NCBI RefSeq assembly: GCF_001629705.1
Contig: NZ_CP015378.1
Location: forward strand, 1,922,001 to 1,986,000
Reading direction: 5' to 3'
Length of the DNA stretch: 64,000 nucleotides
Source of the DNA: Fictibacillus phosphorivorans
GTDB taxonomy: Bacteria > Bacillota > Bacilli > Bacillales > Fictibacillaceae
Of the stretch, positions 28,508 through 37,884 are shown in pieces. Position 1 is the first letter of the stretch, and every line of letters starts with the position of its first letter. The notes below the pieces were generated by a model. That model saw only the letters and a program-made list of their open reading frames with translations, ran no database searches and was not told the DNA's origin. The translations under genes were made by a program, and so were the position numbers.

Positions 28508-30079
28508 ATGAAACTTCAAACAAAATTAATGCTCATCAGCTGTTCCCTAATCTTTGTAGTAATCACTATTTTAGCAGTTATCTTTCAAAATATGTTTGAA
28601 GACACGATGAAGAGTGAGATTGGGGAGAGAGCGCTAAGTGTTTCTTATGCAGTAAGTAATAATCCACTTGTTCTTGAAGCTTTTGAAAGTGATGACCCCT
28701 CCAAAAGTATTCAGCCCTATGCAGAGAAAATCAGAATGAAAACAGGAGCTCATTATATCGTAGTGGGAAACAAAGAAGGTGTTCGTTATTCACACCCAAT
28801 CAAAGAACGAATTGGAAAGAAAATGGTAGGTGGGGACAACCAAAAAGCCTTATCGGGTGAACCAAGTATAACGGAAGCAACTGGCTCGCTTGGTCCAGCT
28901 GTACGGGGAAAATCTCCGATTAGAAACAATGATGGTGAGATCATTGGATTAGTATCAGTAGGTTTTCTAACTGATCAAATCAAAGAAGAGATTTGGCCTT
29001 ATAAGTTAAAGATCATCATTGTAGGCATCTTGACACTATTGTTAGGCATAATAGGTTCCGTATTGATCGCTAAAGGTGTGAAGAGAGCGACACATGGCTT
29101 AGAACCTAAAGAAATCGGGATGTTGTACAAAGAAAAAAGCGCGATCTTAGAAGCCATTAGGGAAGGTGTCATTGCTGTAAATCGAGAAGGTGAGATAACC
29201 CTTGCCAATCACACTGCACTTCAGATGCTTGAAACAGATAGTGAGAAGTTAATAGGAGAAAATGTATTGAAAGCTATTCCAAATACAAGATTACTTGATG
29301 TTATTGCTTCTGGGAAAAATGAGTTTGACGAACAGATGAAGCTCGGAAACACGAAAGTTGTTGCAAACCGAATTCCGATCATTGATGATCATGATCAAGT
29401 TGTAGGGGCTGTTGCGACTTTTCGGAATAGAGACGAGCTTTTTCAATTAAATGAAGAACTCTCGCAAGTGAAAAGCTATAGTGAAGGCTTAAGAGCTCAA
29501 ACACATGAGTTCTCTAATAAACTGTATTTAATATCCGGACTTATTCAGCTAGGTTCTTATCAAGAAGCACAAGATATTATTACGAAAGAATCAAATGTTC
29601 ATCAGCATTTCACACAATTTATTATGAATCATATTTCTGATCCTTATATAGGCGGACTGTTAATTGGAAAGTTCAATCGTTCAAAAGAGTTGAGAGTTGA
29701 GTTTACGATTGATCCTTCCAGTCATCTAAAAGATATTCCGAACTCGATCGATAGACAATTGCTAGTAACGATCATGGGTAATCTAATAGACAATAGCATG
29801 GATGCTGTAGTTGATTCTAAAACAAATGAGCCAATAGTAAAAATCAGCCTTTCCGATTTTGGAGAGCAACTAATCATAGAAGTTGAGGATACTGGAGAAG
29901 GAATTACTGAGGAAACCGCTAATATGTTATATAAAAAGGGATTCTCTACAAAAGGGAGAGACCGCGGCTATGGATTATATTTAATCAAACAAGCTGTAGA
30001 AGTATTAGATGGTCATATCTTTTTTGAGAGAACAAAAGCGGGAACAACGCTTTTCACAGTTATTATCCCAAAAGAATAG
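28508..30079 (+). CDS. CitA/DcuS-type sensor histidine kinase
   Basis: 523 residues. Helix (8-28), extracellular PDC sensor domain (about 30-165), second helix (168-188), cytoplasmic PAS (about 210-320), then a dimerisation helix with the phospho-accepting His333 in RAQTHEFSNKLYLISG, as in the CitA/DcuS/MalK group, and a HATPase domain (NLIDNSMDA, DTGEGI, KGRDRGYGLYL). ATG 28508 follows ACGGAGGG; upstream frame is not used. Beside the TTT transporter it most likely senses the transported carboxylate. Confidence 0.93.
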   Translation: MKLQTKLMLISCSLIFVVITILAVIFQNMFEDTMKSEIGERALSVSYAVSNNPLVLEAFESDDPSKSIQPYAEKIRMKTGAHYIVVGNKEGVRYSHPIKERIGKKMVGGDNQKALSGEPSITEATGSLGPAVRGKSPIRNNDGEIIGLVSVGFLTDQIKEEIWPYKLKIIIVGILTLLLGIIGSVLIAKGVKRATHGLEPKEIGMLYKEKSAILEAIREGVIAVNREGEITLANHTALQMLETDSEKLIGENVLKAIPNTRLLDVIASGKNEFDEQMKLGNTKVVANRIPIIDDHDQVVGAVATFRNRDELFQLNEELSQVKSYSEGLRAQTHEFSNKLYLISGLIQLGSYQEAQDIITKESNVHQHFTQFIMNHISDPYIGGLLIGKFNRSKELRVEFTIDPSSHLKDIPNSIDRQLLVTIMGNLIDNSMDAVVDSKTNEPIVKISLSDFGEQLIIEVEDTGEGITEETANMLYKKGFSTKGRDRGYGLYLIKQAVEVLDGHIFFERTKAGTTLFTVIIPKE

Positions 30080-30091
30080 AGGATATACATC

Positions 30092-30781
30092 ATGAGTTCA
30101 TGGGAAGTATTTATCGTTGAAGACGACATTCGCATTGCCGAGATTAACAAAAGATTCGTTGAAAAAGTAGAAGGCTTTTCGGTATGTGGAATCGCATTAA
30201 ACGAGGAAGAGGCAAAAGAACAGATCTCTATATTAAGACCTGATTTAGTTATTTTAGATATCTTTTTTCCTGATATGAATGGACTTGATCTACTAAGATG
30301 GATTCGAAGTGAATTTCGAGGAATCGAAGTGATCATGGTAACTGCTGCAACAGAAGTCAACACGTTAAAATACGCTTTAGAAGATGGTATCTTTGATTAT
30401 ATTGTCAAGCCAGTCATCTTTCAGCGGTTTAAAGATACACTAATCCAATTTAACGAGCATAAATCATCCATTGTTCAATTATCAGCTGATAAAGAGATCA
30501 ATCAAAACGTGATTGATTCCTTACTAAAACGTGAAAAAGTCGAGGTTGAACCGCTTTTCTTACCAAAAGGTATTGATCCAATCACGTTAGATAAAATATT
30601 ATCTATTCTGATGAAGCACGAACAAGGATTTACTGCAGAAGATTTGGGGCATCGTACAGGAGTTAGTCGTACGACAGCAAGGCGATATTTAGAATATCTG
30701 GTTTCAGAACAAAAAGCCAAAGCCGATATTACATACGGAGGCGTTGGCAGACCAGAAAGAATCTACAAATACGGACTATAG
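30092..30781 (+). CDS. CitB/DcuR-type response regulator
   Basis: 229 residues. Receiver domain with acidic pocket (E10, D11, D12), phospho-acceptor Asp56 in LVILDIFFPDMNG, and the Lys in FDYIVKP. The C-terminal output domain has a helix-turn-helix (TAEDLGHRTGVSRTTARRYL) as in the CitT/DctR group. Start ATG follows GAGGATAT, twelve bases after the kinase stop. It probably activates the upstream tctCBA genes. Confidence 0.93.
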   Translation: MSSWEVFIVEDDIRIAEINKRFVEKVEGFSVCGIALNEEEAKEQISILRPDLVILDIFFPDMNGLDLLRWIRSEFRGIEVIMVTAATEVNTLKYALEDGIFDYIVKPVIFQRFKDTLIQFNEHKSSIVQLSADKEINQNVIDSLLKREKVEVEPLFLPKGIDPITLDKILSILMKHEQGFTAEDLGHRTGVSRTTARRYLEYLVSEQKAKADITYGGVGRPERIYKYGL

Positions 30782-30785
30782 GATT

Positions 30786-30817
30786 AAGCGACCTGTTTAC
30801 CGGGTTGCTTTTGTTTT
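30786..30817 (+). terminator. Terminator after the response regulator
   Basis: AAGCGACC pairs with GGTTGCTT (one wobble), followed by TTGTTTTG. Confidence 0.65.
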
Positions 30818-30896
30818 GACTCTTATACTACTAAATATTAGTTAAGTTGATGTATAATGTTCTACATAGATTTAAAGTTGAAAGAGAGTGAGCAAT

Positions 30897-31613
30897 ATGG
30901 GACGTAAATGGAACAATATTAAAGAAAAGAAGGCATCAAAAGACGCTAATACGAGCCGAATTTACGCTAAGTTCGGTCGCGAAATCTATGTGGCGGCAAA
31001 ACAGGGTGAACCTGATCCGGAATCCAATCAATCGTTAAAAGTCGTGTTAGAGCGAGCAAAAACATATAGTGTACCTAAAAACATCATCGACCGCGCCATC
31101 GAAAAAGCAAAAGGCGGTTCTGATGAAAATTATGACGAACTACGTTATGAAGGCTTTGGTCCGAATGGATCGATGATTATTGTCGATACATTAACGAATA
31201 ATGTGAATCGAACAGTTGCAGAAGTCCGGTCTGCTTTTAATAAAAATAATGGAAACATGGGTGTTTCTGGTGCTGTATCATACATGTTTGATGCAACTGC
31301 TGTTATTGGTCTCGAAGGAAAATCCGCTGAAGATGTTTTGGAATTGCTGATGGAAGCCGATTTAGATGTCCGAGATGTTATTGAAGAGGATGAATCCATT
31401 ATCGTATACGCTGAACCTGATCAGTTTCATGCTGTACAAGAAGTATTTAAAAATACGGGTATCACAGATTTTACAGTTGCAGAACTTACGATGCTTGCAC
31501 AAAACGATGTGGAATTGACAGAAGAATCACAGGTTCAGTTTGAGAAATTAATCGATGCCTTAGAAGATTTAGAAGACGTGCAGCAAGTGTATCATAACGT
31601 TGATTTGAACTAA
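30897..31613 (+). CDS. yeeI: YebC/PmpR-family protein (YeeI)
   Basis: 238 residues. Begins [20 protein letters not shown] and is close to B. subtilis YeeI along its length ([39 protein letters not shown]). The YebC family includes DNA-binding regulators and, more recently, proteins proposed to relieve ribosome stalling; the role of the YeeI branch is not settled. ATG 30897 lies after GAAAGAGAGTGAG; a GTG three codons earlier falls inside that sequence. Monocistronic. Confidence 0.93.
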   Translation: MGRKWNNIKEKKASKDANTSRIYAKFGREIYVAAKQGEPDPESNQSLKVVLERAKTYSVPKNIIDRAIEKAKGGSDENYDELRYEGFGPNGSMIIVDTLTNNVNRTVAEVRSAFNKNNGNMGVSGAVSYMFDATAVIGLEGKSAEDVLELLMEADLDVRDVIEEDESIIVYAEPDQFHAVQEVFKNTGITDFTVAELTMLAQNDVELTEESQVQFEKLIDALEDLEDVQQVYHNVDLN

Positions 31614-31626
31614 TTTCATAAAACTT

Positions 31627-31662
31627 AATGAGCCGGTCGTTTTTAAGGACCGGCTCATTTTT
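31627..31662 (+). terminator. Intrinsic terminator after yeeI
   Basis: AATGAGCCGGTC pairs with GACCGGCTCATT, followed by TTT. Confidence 0.95.
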
Positions 31663-31673
31663 AATTGTAAGAC

Positions 31674-31709
31674 CAAAAGAAAAAGCAACCGAATTAATTC
31701 GGTTGCTTT
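31674..31709 (-). terminator. Terminator of bdbDC
   Basis: A perfect palindromic stem, AAAGCAACCGAAT / ATTCGGTTGCTTT, overlaps the bdbC stop codon. On the minus strand it is followed by TTTCTTTTGG. Confidence 0.85.
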
Positions 31710-32101
31710 CTCATCCATACCATACAAATGGTGATAATTGTAAATCCAACTAAAGCTAATAGCGGGATGGTGATGAATCCGAGCCAGTTAATATACTGAC
31801 CAGAACAAGGGACACCTGATGTACACATTTCAAAAGCTTTAAGTGCTGGGATTTTTTGCAGAGCAAAATGATAGCTTGAAACAATCATGCCCAAGATGGA
31901 AAGAGGCAGGGCATAGCGTGTAATTTTTCGGTCTTGATGATAGAAGGCTACACCGAGCAAAAGAACTAACGGATACATTAAAATCCTTTGGTACCAGCAG
32001 AAATTACATGGCACAAACTTCATGACTTCACTAAAAAAAAGACTTCCTATCATAGAGACGATCGATGTAATCCAAGCAAACAATAAAGGTTTATTACCCA
32101 C
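31694..32101 (-). CDS. bdbC: Disulfide bond formation protein, DsbB homolog
   Basis: Membrane quinone-dependent oxidoreductase that reoxidises BdbD. 135 residues, four helices, with the two essential cysteine pairs: Cys32/Cys35 in PCNFCWYQRILMYP and Cys93/Cys99 in MCTSGVPCSG. The gene starts two bases after bdbD on the minus strand, the standard bdbDC pairing. Its stop lies in the terminator stem. Confidence 0.95.
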   Translation of the reverse strand: MGNKPLLFAWITSIVSMIGSLFFSEVMKFVPCNFCWYQRILMYPLVLLLGVAFYHQDRKITRYALPLSILGMIVSSYHFALQKIPALKAFEMCTSGVPCSGQYINWLGFITIPLLALVGFTIITICMVWMRKQPN

Positions 32102-32103
32102 CT

Positions 32104-32820
32104 TTATTTACTCTCCTTCGCAGCGTCATCAACCATCTTTACTAGATCCTCAATGGATGTACCTTCAAATTTTTTACCGTTAACAAACAATGTCGGCGTA
32201 CCCGTGACGCCAAGGTCACTAACAAGTCCTTCGTCAGTTTTTACTGCGTTTTCATTTGCTTTGCTTTCCCAATCTGCTGTTACTTTCTTAACATTTTCTT
32301 CAGATGTAACTTCTCCAAGTGTCTCTGATAAGAATTTTTCAGTGAAAATGTCTTGTTTCTCTAAACTTTGATCCTCAGGCTGCTTTTCATATAAAAGTTT
32401 ATGAAACTTCCAAAACGTTTCATTTCCTAATTCGTTATAAACGCTTTCTCCGAAAATAGCAGATCGTTTTGAATCCACATTAATAAATGGATAGTTTAAG
32501 AAATAGAATTTAACTTTGCCTGTTTGAATTAATTCTTTGTCAATAAGCGGAAAGAATGACTCATTAAAACTCTTACAAACTGGGCACTTGTAATCCCCAA
32601 ATTCAATAATGTTAACAGTTGCATCTTTCTCACCTAGGTAAGGTTGTTTCTCATAGGAAATGTCAGCTGTAGATGTGTCATTATCAAGAGCACCGCTGAA
32701 CAGAAAGATGATCAACCCTAGAGTCAAAATACCAATCGTCCAAAACAACCAAACAGGAGACGAGTTGTTCTTTTTCTTTGAGCTGTTTACATAAGCCTTA
32801 TTCTTTTTTTGTTTAACCAT
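32104..32820 (-). CDS. bdbD: Thiol-disulfide oxidoreductase, DsbA-like, membrane anchored
   Basis: 238 residues. Basic N-terminus, one membrane anchor (about 22-42), then an extracellular DsbA-type thioredoxin fold with active site Cys79-Pro-Val-Cys82 (GDYKCPVCKSF) and the cis-Pro loop TGTPTLFVNG near residue 208. It introduces disulfides into exported proteins and is reoxidised by BdbC. The start follows GAGGTGA. Confidence 0.95.
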   Translation of the reverse strand: MVKQKKNKAYVNSSKKKNNSSPVWLFWTIGILTLGLIIFLFSGALDNDTSTADISYEKQPYLGEKDATVNIIEFGDYKCPVCKSFNESFFPLIDKELIQTGKVKFYFLNYPFINVDSKRSAIFGESVYNELGNETFWKFHKLLYEKQPEDQSLEKQDIFTEKFLSETLGEVTSEENVKKVTADWESKANENAVKTDEGLVSDLGVTGTPTLFVNGKKFEGTSIEDLVKMVDDAAKESK

Positions 32821-33016
32821 TTTTCACCTCGTAGAATTTTTACTAAATAAAAAGAAGTTACTTTTATCGTAAACAAAGTTGAAGGTATTTACAATGAAGA
32901 AATATTGAACATTATATATTAGGTGGAATAACTAACGATAATAAGCAATTGATATTAAAAAATAGATAACATTTATTTTCTCTATTAAATAAAAAACTGG
33001 TATGCAAAAGGAGATT

Positions 33017-33046
33017 TTGGCAGTATAATTTTCTAGAAATTATATT
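33017..33046 (+). promoter_or_regulatory. Likely sigma-A promoter for the surface protein-sortase pair
   Basis: TTGGCA at 33017-33022 and TATATT at 33041-33046, 18-base spacer, 25 bases before the start codon's upstream region. The rest of the 250-bp gap (32821-33070) is AT-rich with no other clear signal. Confidence 0.5.
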
Positions 33047-33070
33047 AAACAAGTTTTCTGGGGGTCAGGG

Positions 33071-34405
33071 ATGAAAAAGGTTGTAACTTTCTTATTGGCT
33101 ATCACAATTAGCCTCGGCATTTTGCCATTGTCAGCGTTCGCGATTAATGCAAACGACAAAGAGTATAAAGCGTTCTTACAAGAGATTGGGTGGAATTCCA
33201 AGGATTTTGTTGCTTATTTAAACAGCAAAGATTGGACACTAAGAGATTTTGAATCGGTAGATGAACTTGGTACGCCTCTATCAGAAAGAGGTGTTCAATC
33301 TGTGTTAAAAGAGTTTGATATTAGCCGCGATAGACTTAATGAACTTCTTGTGGAATATGGAAATATTGAAGAAGGACAAGACGTTCTTGATGGAACCTAC
33401 ATTATTTTTGAAGAGGAATTGTTCGACGAAGTTGATTTTATGATCGGCACACCTATAGACGATAAAAACCTTCAAAAATTATTGAGTGATTATAATTTAG
33501 AATCCATTGAAGAACTGGATGCTTTATTAAACGAAAACGATGATTCACGTGAAAACTATGAATATATCGAACACCTAGAATGGTCGGTTGATTATTATAT
33601 AAATGGAGACGACTGGGAAGGGACTCTTATTAATGATGAAAACCTTCAACAGCTATTAAAAGATTACAACCTAGCTTCTCTTGCAGAACTGGATGCTTTA
33701 TTAAAAGAAAATGATGATTCACGTGAAAACTACGAATACATTGAAGATCTTGAAGGAGTCGTTGATTATTATATTAATGGCGATGACTATTTAGGTGATG
33801 ATATCGAGGATCTATTTACAGAGATTGATTTAACAGAAACAGAAATAGAAAATCTTTTGACTCATATGGAGACTCTGAATTGGGAAGATCCAGTTTTCCT
33901 TGATCAGATGATGACTCTTGCTGAAAGAATGATGGCGTTTGAAGATTTTGAAACAGCAGACGAACTTACTTCCGAACAAGTTGCTGAACTTCTTTCCATC
34001 TTTTCTGAGATGAAACAACTATTACAACTTGAGACAAAGTATTATCTAGTTGTTGATGGACAAAAACAACCTGTTTCCATGGAGACATTAATGAAGATGG
34101 AAACGACAAATGGAAATGATCTTATCATGGAAATATATAATCTGAATGGAAAACTATTAGCAGATATACGCATTACAGCTGAAATGTTTGGATCTCAACT
34201 GATCCAAGAAACAGGAAAAGATATTAAAAAAGTTGAAAAGATTGTTTCTGAAGCACCGAAAAAATCGAGCCCACCTGTAAAAACAGTGAAAGGCGGAGAA
34301 CTTCCTAAAACCGCTACAAACTCTTTAGAGAACTCCTTAATTGGATTAGTTGTGTTAGCGGCAGGTGTATACTTATTTAGAAGATTTCGCGTTAAAAGAA
34401 TCTAA
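33071..34405 (+). CDS. Acidic secreted surface protein with LPKTA sorting signal
   Basis: 444 residues, strongly acidic. Signal peptide 1-24 (cleavage near SAFA), then a 58-residue repeat: two near-identical copies at 126-183 and 184-241 (each with ELDALL and ENDDSRENYEYIE), and a diverged copy at about 67-125. The C-terminus has LPKTA (411-415), a hydrophobic helix and a basic tail RRFRVKR, the complete sortase signal. This layout fits the family I know as processed acidic surface proteins with LPXTA. Start ATG follows GGGGGTCAGGG. The next gene, overlapping by one base, is its sortase. Confidence 0.88.
   Translation: MKKVVTFLLAITISLGILPLSAFAINANDKEYKAFLQEIGWNSKDFVAYLNSKDWTLRDFESVDELGTPLSERGVQSVLKEFDISRDRLNELLVEYGNIEEGQDVLDGTYIIFEEELFDEVDFMIGTPIDDKNLQKLLSDYNLESIEELDALLNENDDSRENYEYIEHLEWSVDYYINGDDWEGTLINDENLQQLLKDYNLASLAELDALLKENDDSRENYEYIEDLEGVVDYYINGDDYLGDDIEDLFTEIDLTETEIENLLTHMETLNWEDPVFLDQMMTLAERMMAFEDFETADELTSEQVAELLSIFSEMKQLLQLETKYYLVVDGQKQPVSMETLMKMETTNGNDLIMEIYNLNGKLLADIRITAEMFGSQLIQETGKDIKKVEKIVSEAPKKSSPPVKTVKGGELPKTATNSLENSLIGLVVLAAGVYLFRRFRVKRI
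33446..33793 (+). repeat. Two tandem 174-bp coding repeats in the acidic surface protein
   Basis: 33446-33619 and 33620-33793 encode the two closely matching 58-residue repeats. The high identity of the central part suggests a recent duplication. Confidence 0.8.
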
Positions 34406-35028
34406 TGAAAACAAAAGTTAACTCTCGAAAGATAATTTTTATCTTTTCTTTTGTTTTTATTTTACTCGGATTTTGGTTCAGTACAAAAAATGCTTACACA
34501 TTTGTTAAAGGGTATATGCTCTTTCAAACTGGTCAGACAAAGATTGTAAAGAGTACGGAAAAATCCTCAAAACAGCATAAACATAACTTAAATCAAGAAC
34601 TCCTTTATTCTATAAGACCGGAAAAAGGCGAGAATATCGGAAACTTGCTCATACCAAAACTAAATGCTACACTACCTATTTTTCATGGAACGGATGAAGA
34701 GGAGTTAGAAAGAGGTGTAGGTCATTTTGAGAAAAGTGTCTTACCAGGAGAACAGGATAATTCGGTTCTTTCTGGACATAGAGATACTGTTTTCCGCAAG
34801 TTAGGTGAAGTAGGCAAAGGTGACAAGTTGATCGTAGAAACGTCAGCAGGTACCTTTACCTATAAAATTAGACATGTACGTATCGTTGATAAAGATGACA
34901 GGACAGTCATCGTACCTAAACCGAGAGCAACTTTAACTATATCCACATGTTATCCTTTTGATTTTATAGGTGCATCACCCGAGCGCTATATTCTTGTTGC
35001 AGATTTGATATCACAAAGGTTAACATAA
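34405..35028 (+). CDS. Class D sortase
   Basis: 207 residues. N-terminal membrane anchor (about 9-25) and an extracellular sortase domain with His125 (LSGHRDTVF), Cys182 (ISTCYPFDFIG) and Arg194 (SPERYIL). It cleaves a sorting signal between Thr and Ala and joins the protein to the cell wall. The start codon shares a base with the stop of the surface protein (TAATG), so the two are translationally coupled. Class D sortases are known to accept LPNTA-type signals, matching LPKTA next door. Confidence 0.93.
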   Translation: MKTKVNSRKIIFIFSFVFILLGFWFSTKNAYTFVKGYMLFQTGQTKIVKSTEKSSKQHKHNLNQELLYSIRPEKGENIGNLLIPKLNATLPIFHGTDEEELERGVGHFEKSVLPGEQDNSVLSGHRDTVFRKLGEVGKGDKLIVETSAGTFTYKIRHVRIVDKDDRTVIVPKPRATLTISTCYPFDFIGASPERYILVADLISQRLT

Positions 35029-35035
35029 TCCACTT

Positions 35036-35070
35036 AAGACAACATGATTTATTCCTGTTGTCTTTTTTTT
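35036..35070 (+). terminator. Intrinsic terminator after the sortase
   Basis: AAGACAACA pairs with TGTTGTCTT, followed by six T. Confidence 0.9.
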
Positions 35071-35211
35071 GACCCATTTTCAATACTGATAAATATCTTT
35101 TGTTTAAAAGCTTACCAAAACAGGTATGAATACCAATAATGCAAGCGGGTCTAAAGAAATTCCCCCTGATACATACTTAGAATAAACAACTAGAAAGCCG
35201 GTGGAGAAAAC

Positions 35212-35928
35212 ATGAAGAAAATCACAATGGTTACCTCAATCTGTATCATCGTTTTGATAGGGGTTGCTTTTGGCGTGTACTCGCTAAACTCTAAAGAAAT
35301 GGAAGTAACAGCACTTGGTGATTCTCTCGCCTATGGATTAGGCGATACAAAAGATAATGGATATATAGGAGATGTTGAAAAACGGTACGAAGAAGATTTA
35401 GAAAAACAGCTTGTGATTCATGACTTTGGAGTTCCCAATGATACAAGCACAGACTTGCGTAAGCGGTTGAAAAATCCAGAGATAGCTAAAACAGCTAAAA
35501 GCTCTGATGTCATTTTTATCAATATTGGAACGAATGATTTTCTTAAAAGCACTGATCATCTAACAAAATTCAACAGTGAAGAACTAGCAGCGAACGAGGA
35601 AATCTATAAGGAGAACTTGAACCAGATCATACAACAGTTACAAAATAAAGAAAATCCGAAGACCATCTATATATTGGGGATTTATAACCCCAAAGCTGAA
35701 TGGAGTGATATGGCTGTTGTTAATGAGACCGTATCCAATTGGAATCAATCTACGATTGAAGTTACAAAGAAAAATAAAAATACGGCTTATATACGTACAG
35801 ATGACCTCTTCATCGACAAGAACAAACGTGATTATTTCTCTGACAAACTTCATCCTAACGAAAAAGGATACGCATTACTCGGAAAAAGAGTATACGAGAC
35901 CATCAGGCAAAGTTCGGATTATAAATAA
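35212..35928 (+). CDS. Secreted or membrane-anchored GDSL/SGNH-family esterase
   Basis: 238 residues. N-terminal hydrophobic segment (4-24), then the SGNH blocks: Ser38 in ALGDSLAYG, Gly in FGVPNDT, Asn108 in IGTNDF, and Asp211/His214 in DKLHPNEKG. It resembles the YpmR-type lipase/acylhydrolases of Bacillus. Start ATG follows GGTGGAG. Monocistronic; substrate unknown. Confidence 0.88.
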   Translation: MKKITMVTSICIIVLIGVAFGVYSLNSKEMEVTALGDSLAYGLGDTKDNGYIGDVEKRYEEDLEKQLVIHDFGVPNDTSTDLRKRLKNPEIAKTAKSSDVIFINIGTNDFLKSTDHLTKFNSEELAANEEIYKENLNQIIQQLQNKENPKTIYILGIYNPKAEWSDMAVVNETVSNWNQSTIEVTKKNKNTAYIRTDDLFIDKNKRDYFSDKLHPNEKGYALLGKRVYETIRQSSDYK

Positions 35929-36009
35929 TGAATAAACATTGACGCAACAAGAACAATCTGTTAATCTACAAAACGTTACACTAAATGAATTAAATAAAAG
36001 TCCTCACAT

Positions 36010-36176
36010 TAATCTCTGTGAGGTAGAGGTCGCATGAATTATGAGTAGAACTGTTAGAGGCAAGTGGTGCTTTTGACAACAGTTTAAAAGGAATTAATGC
36101 CGAAATGGGTTGATATCCACGTAACAACCCATTGGGGCTGCATTGAACAAGTGCAGAACTGTCGCAGAACTTTCTG
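36010..36176 (+). ncRNA. Lysine riboswitch (L box)
   Basis: Conserved L-box blocks appear in order: GAGGTAGAGGTCGCA, TATGAGTAG, GTTAGAGGCAAGTGGTGC, TGCCGAAATGGG, TTGGGGCTGCATTGAACAAG (P5 region) and ACTGTCGCA at the 3' end. An extra hairpin, CCTCACA / TGTGAGG (36002-36022), overlaps the 5' edge and may compete with P1. A terminator follows 40 bases later, before a lysine-type permease. The exact edges are approximate. Confidence 0.93.
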
Positions 36177-36217
36177 CGTTGAGCTATGAGAGATTTTTGG
36201 AGGATGCTGATTATATT

Positions 36218-36248
36218 CACGTATGGGCGTTTCCATACGTGTTTTTTT
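36218..36248 (+). terminator. Riboswitch-controlled terminator before the lysine permease
   Basis: CACGTATGG pairs with CCATACGTG over a 6-base loop, followed by seven T. Confidence 0.93.
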
Positions 36249-36281
36249 ATTGGCTTTATATCAACAGGAGGTACTTACATC

Positions 36282-37700
36282 ATGAGAAATAATAATTGGA
36301 GCGTGTGGCTGCTAACGGCATTTGTCGTTGGAAACATGGTAGGGTCGGGAATTTTTATGTTACCGAACACATTAGCTCAAACAGCTAGTCCGCTTGGTGT
36401 CACAGCTGCATGGGCAGTTACCGGGTTTGGCGTATTAATGATCGCGTTAGTCTTTGGCTCGCTATCTATAAGAAAACCAGAATTAACTGCAGGACCTCAG
36501 AGCTACGCAAGAGCTTTATTCTCCAATCCAAAAGCCGGAAATGTAGCAGGATTCAGCATGGTTTGGGGATATTGGGTCGCGAATTGGATCAGCAATGTCG
36601 CAATCATCACAAGTTTTGCAGGATATTTGTCAACGTTTTTCCCTATGATGCGAAGTCAAAAGGTTATCGGAACGGTACTTAACCAAGACATTCAGTTAGG
36701 AAAGCTAATTACATTTGTCGTGTGTACGGCACTTCTATGGTTTACTCATTTTATTTTAATCAAGAGCATGAACGGAGCAGGTAAACTTAACTTTGTGGCA
36801 ACGGCTTCAAAAGTAATCGGATTTATGTTGTTTATAGTCGCTGCACTTTTCGCTGTTGAGTCAACCATCTTTGCTGATGCTTACTTCCCAATTATAGACA
36901 ATGAAGGGACCTCTCATGGTCTTGGAAGTCAGATTAATATGGCGGCCATTGCAACGTTATGGGCTTTTGTTGGGATCGAATCAGCTGTTGTCTTATCGGG
37001 GAGAGCTTCTTCGCAACGAGATGTTAAAAAAGCTACGATCATAGGTCTTTTGATTGCACTTAGCATCTACATGATTACGACATTACTAACGATGAACGTT
37101 TTGCCTCGAGAAGTTCTCATGAGTTCAGACAAACCATTCGTTGATGTATTATCCGTACTAATCGGAAATACGGGAGCTTCCTTAATGGGATTGTTAGCTG
37201 TTATCTCTTTGTTCGGTTCAACAATCGGATGGATTCTGTTAAGTTCGGAAGTTCCTTATCAAGCAGCTAAATCAGGCGTATTTCCCGCTATCTTCGCAAA
37301 AGTGAATAAGAATGGAAGCCCGGTGAACGCATTAGCAGTAACCAACATCATGTCTCAAATTTTTATCTTTTCTACGATATCAGGTACGATCGGTGAAGCT
37401 TACACGTTCTTAACCACTTCGGCAACGCTAGCATATTTAATTCCGTATTTGATTTCAGCGATTTACTTTTTAAAGCTTGTCTACAGTGGAGAAACCTATA
37501 ACGAAATTAAAGGTTCTCGCATAAAAGATGGAGCGATTGCATTATTGGCTTTCATCTACTCAAGTTGGGTTATTATTTCCGGAACATCGGATGTGAAGAC
37601 CTTCGCTTTAGGAATCGGGTTATTTTTCCTAGGGTTTATGGTATATCCTATCTTTTATAAATATACGTCTAAGAACAGTAAAAATAGTAAAGTGGCTTAA
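36282..37700 (+). CDS. Basic amino acid (lysine) permease, YvsH/ArcD-like APC family
   Basis: 472 residues, 12-13 helices, with the APC-family opening VGNMVGSGIFMLP (helix 1) and the ArgD/ArcD-type GFSMVWGYWVANWISNVA. ATG 36282 follows AGGAGGT; the frame runs upstream through the terminator but is not used. It is regulated by a lysine riboswitch, as is B. subtilis yvsH, so lysine is the likely substrate and high lysine should shut it off. Confidence 0.9.
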   Translation: MRNNNWSVWLLTAFVVGNMVGSGIFMLPNTLAQTASPLGVTAAWAVTGFGVLMIALVFGSLSIRKPELTAGPQSYARALFSNPKAGNVAGFSMVWGYWVANWISNVAIITSFAGYLSTFFPMMRSQKVIGTVLNQDIQLGKLITFVVCTALLWFTHFILIKSMNGAGKLNFVATASKVIGFMLFIVAALFAVESTIFADAYFPIIDNEGTSHGLGSQINMAAIATLWAFVGIESAVVLSGRASSQRDVKKATIIGLLIALSIYMITTLLTMNVLPREVLMSSDKPFVDVLSVLIGNTGASLMGLLAVISLFGSTIGWILLSSEVPYQAAKSGVFPAIFAKVNKNGSPVNALAVTNIMSQIFIFSTISGTIGEAYTFLTTSATLAYLIPYLISAIYFLKLVYSGETYNEIKGSRIKDGAIALLAFIYSSWVIISGTSDVKTFALGIGLFFLGFMVYPIFYKYTSKNSKNSKVA

Positions 37701-37749
37701 AGAGGTTTTCTTTTTAAAGCCTTTAACGTATAATGTGAGTTAACTTCAT

Positions 37750-37823
37750 ACAGCTCGTATAATCGCAGGGATATGGCCTGCAAGTTTCTACCAAACCCCC
37801 GTTAAGGGTTTGACTACGAGTGA
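37750..37823 (+). ncRNA. Guanine riboswitch (purine, G-box)
   Basis: P1 is CTCGTA (37754-37759) with TACGAG (37815-37820); the core TATAATCGCAGGGATATGG, the loop TTTCTACC and GACTACG are present. The specificity base before TACG is C (GACTACG), the guanine/hypoxanthine type. Its 3' strand ACGAGTG can pair with CACTCGT (37901-37907) in the terminator loop, giving the antiterminator. A -10-like TATAAT at 37729 precedes it with a poor -35. Confidence 0.96.
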
Positions 37824-37884
37824 CGCAAACTTTCCATGCATCTTTCTATAGATGTATTGGGCTATTTATGTGTTCCGATTATTT

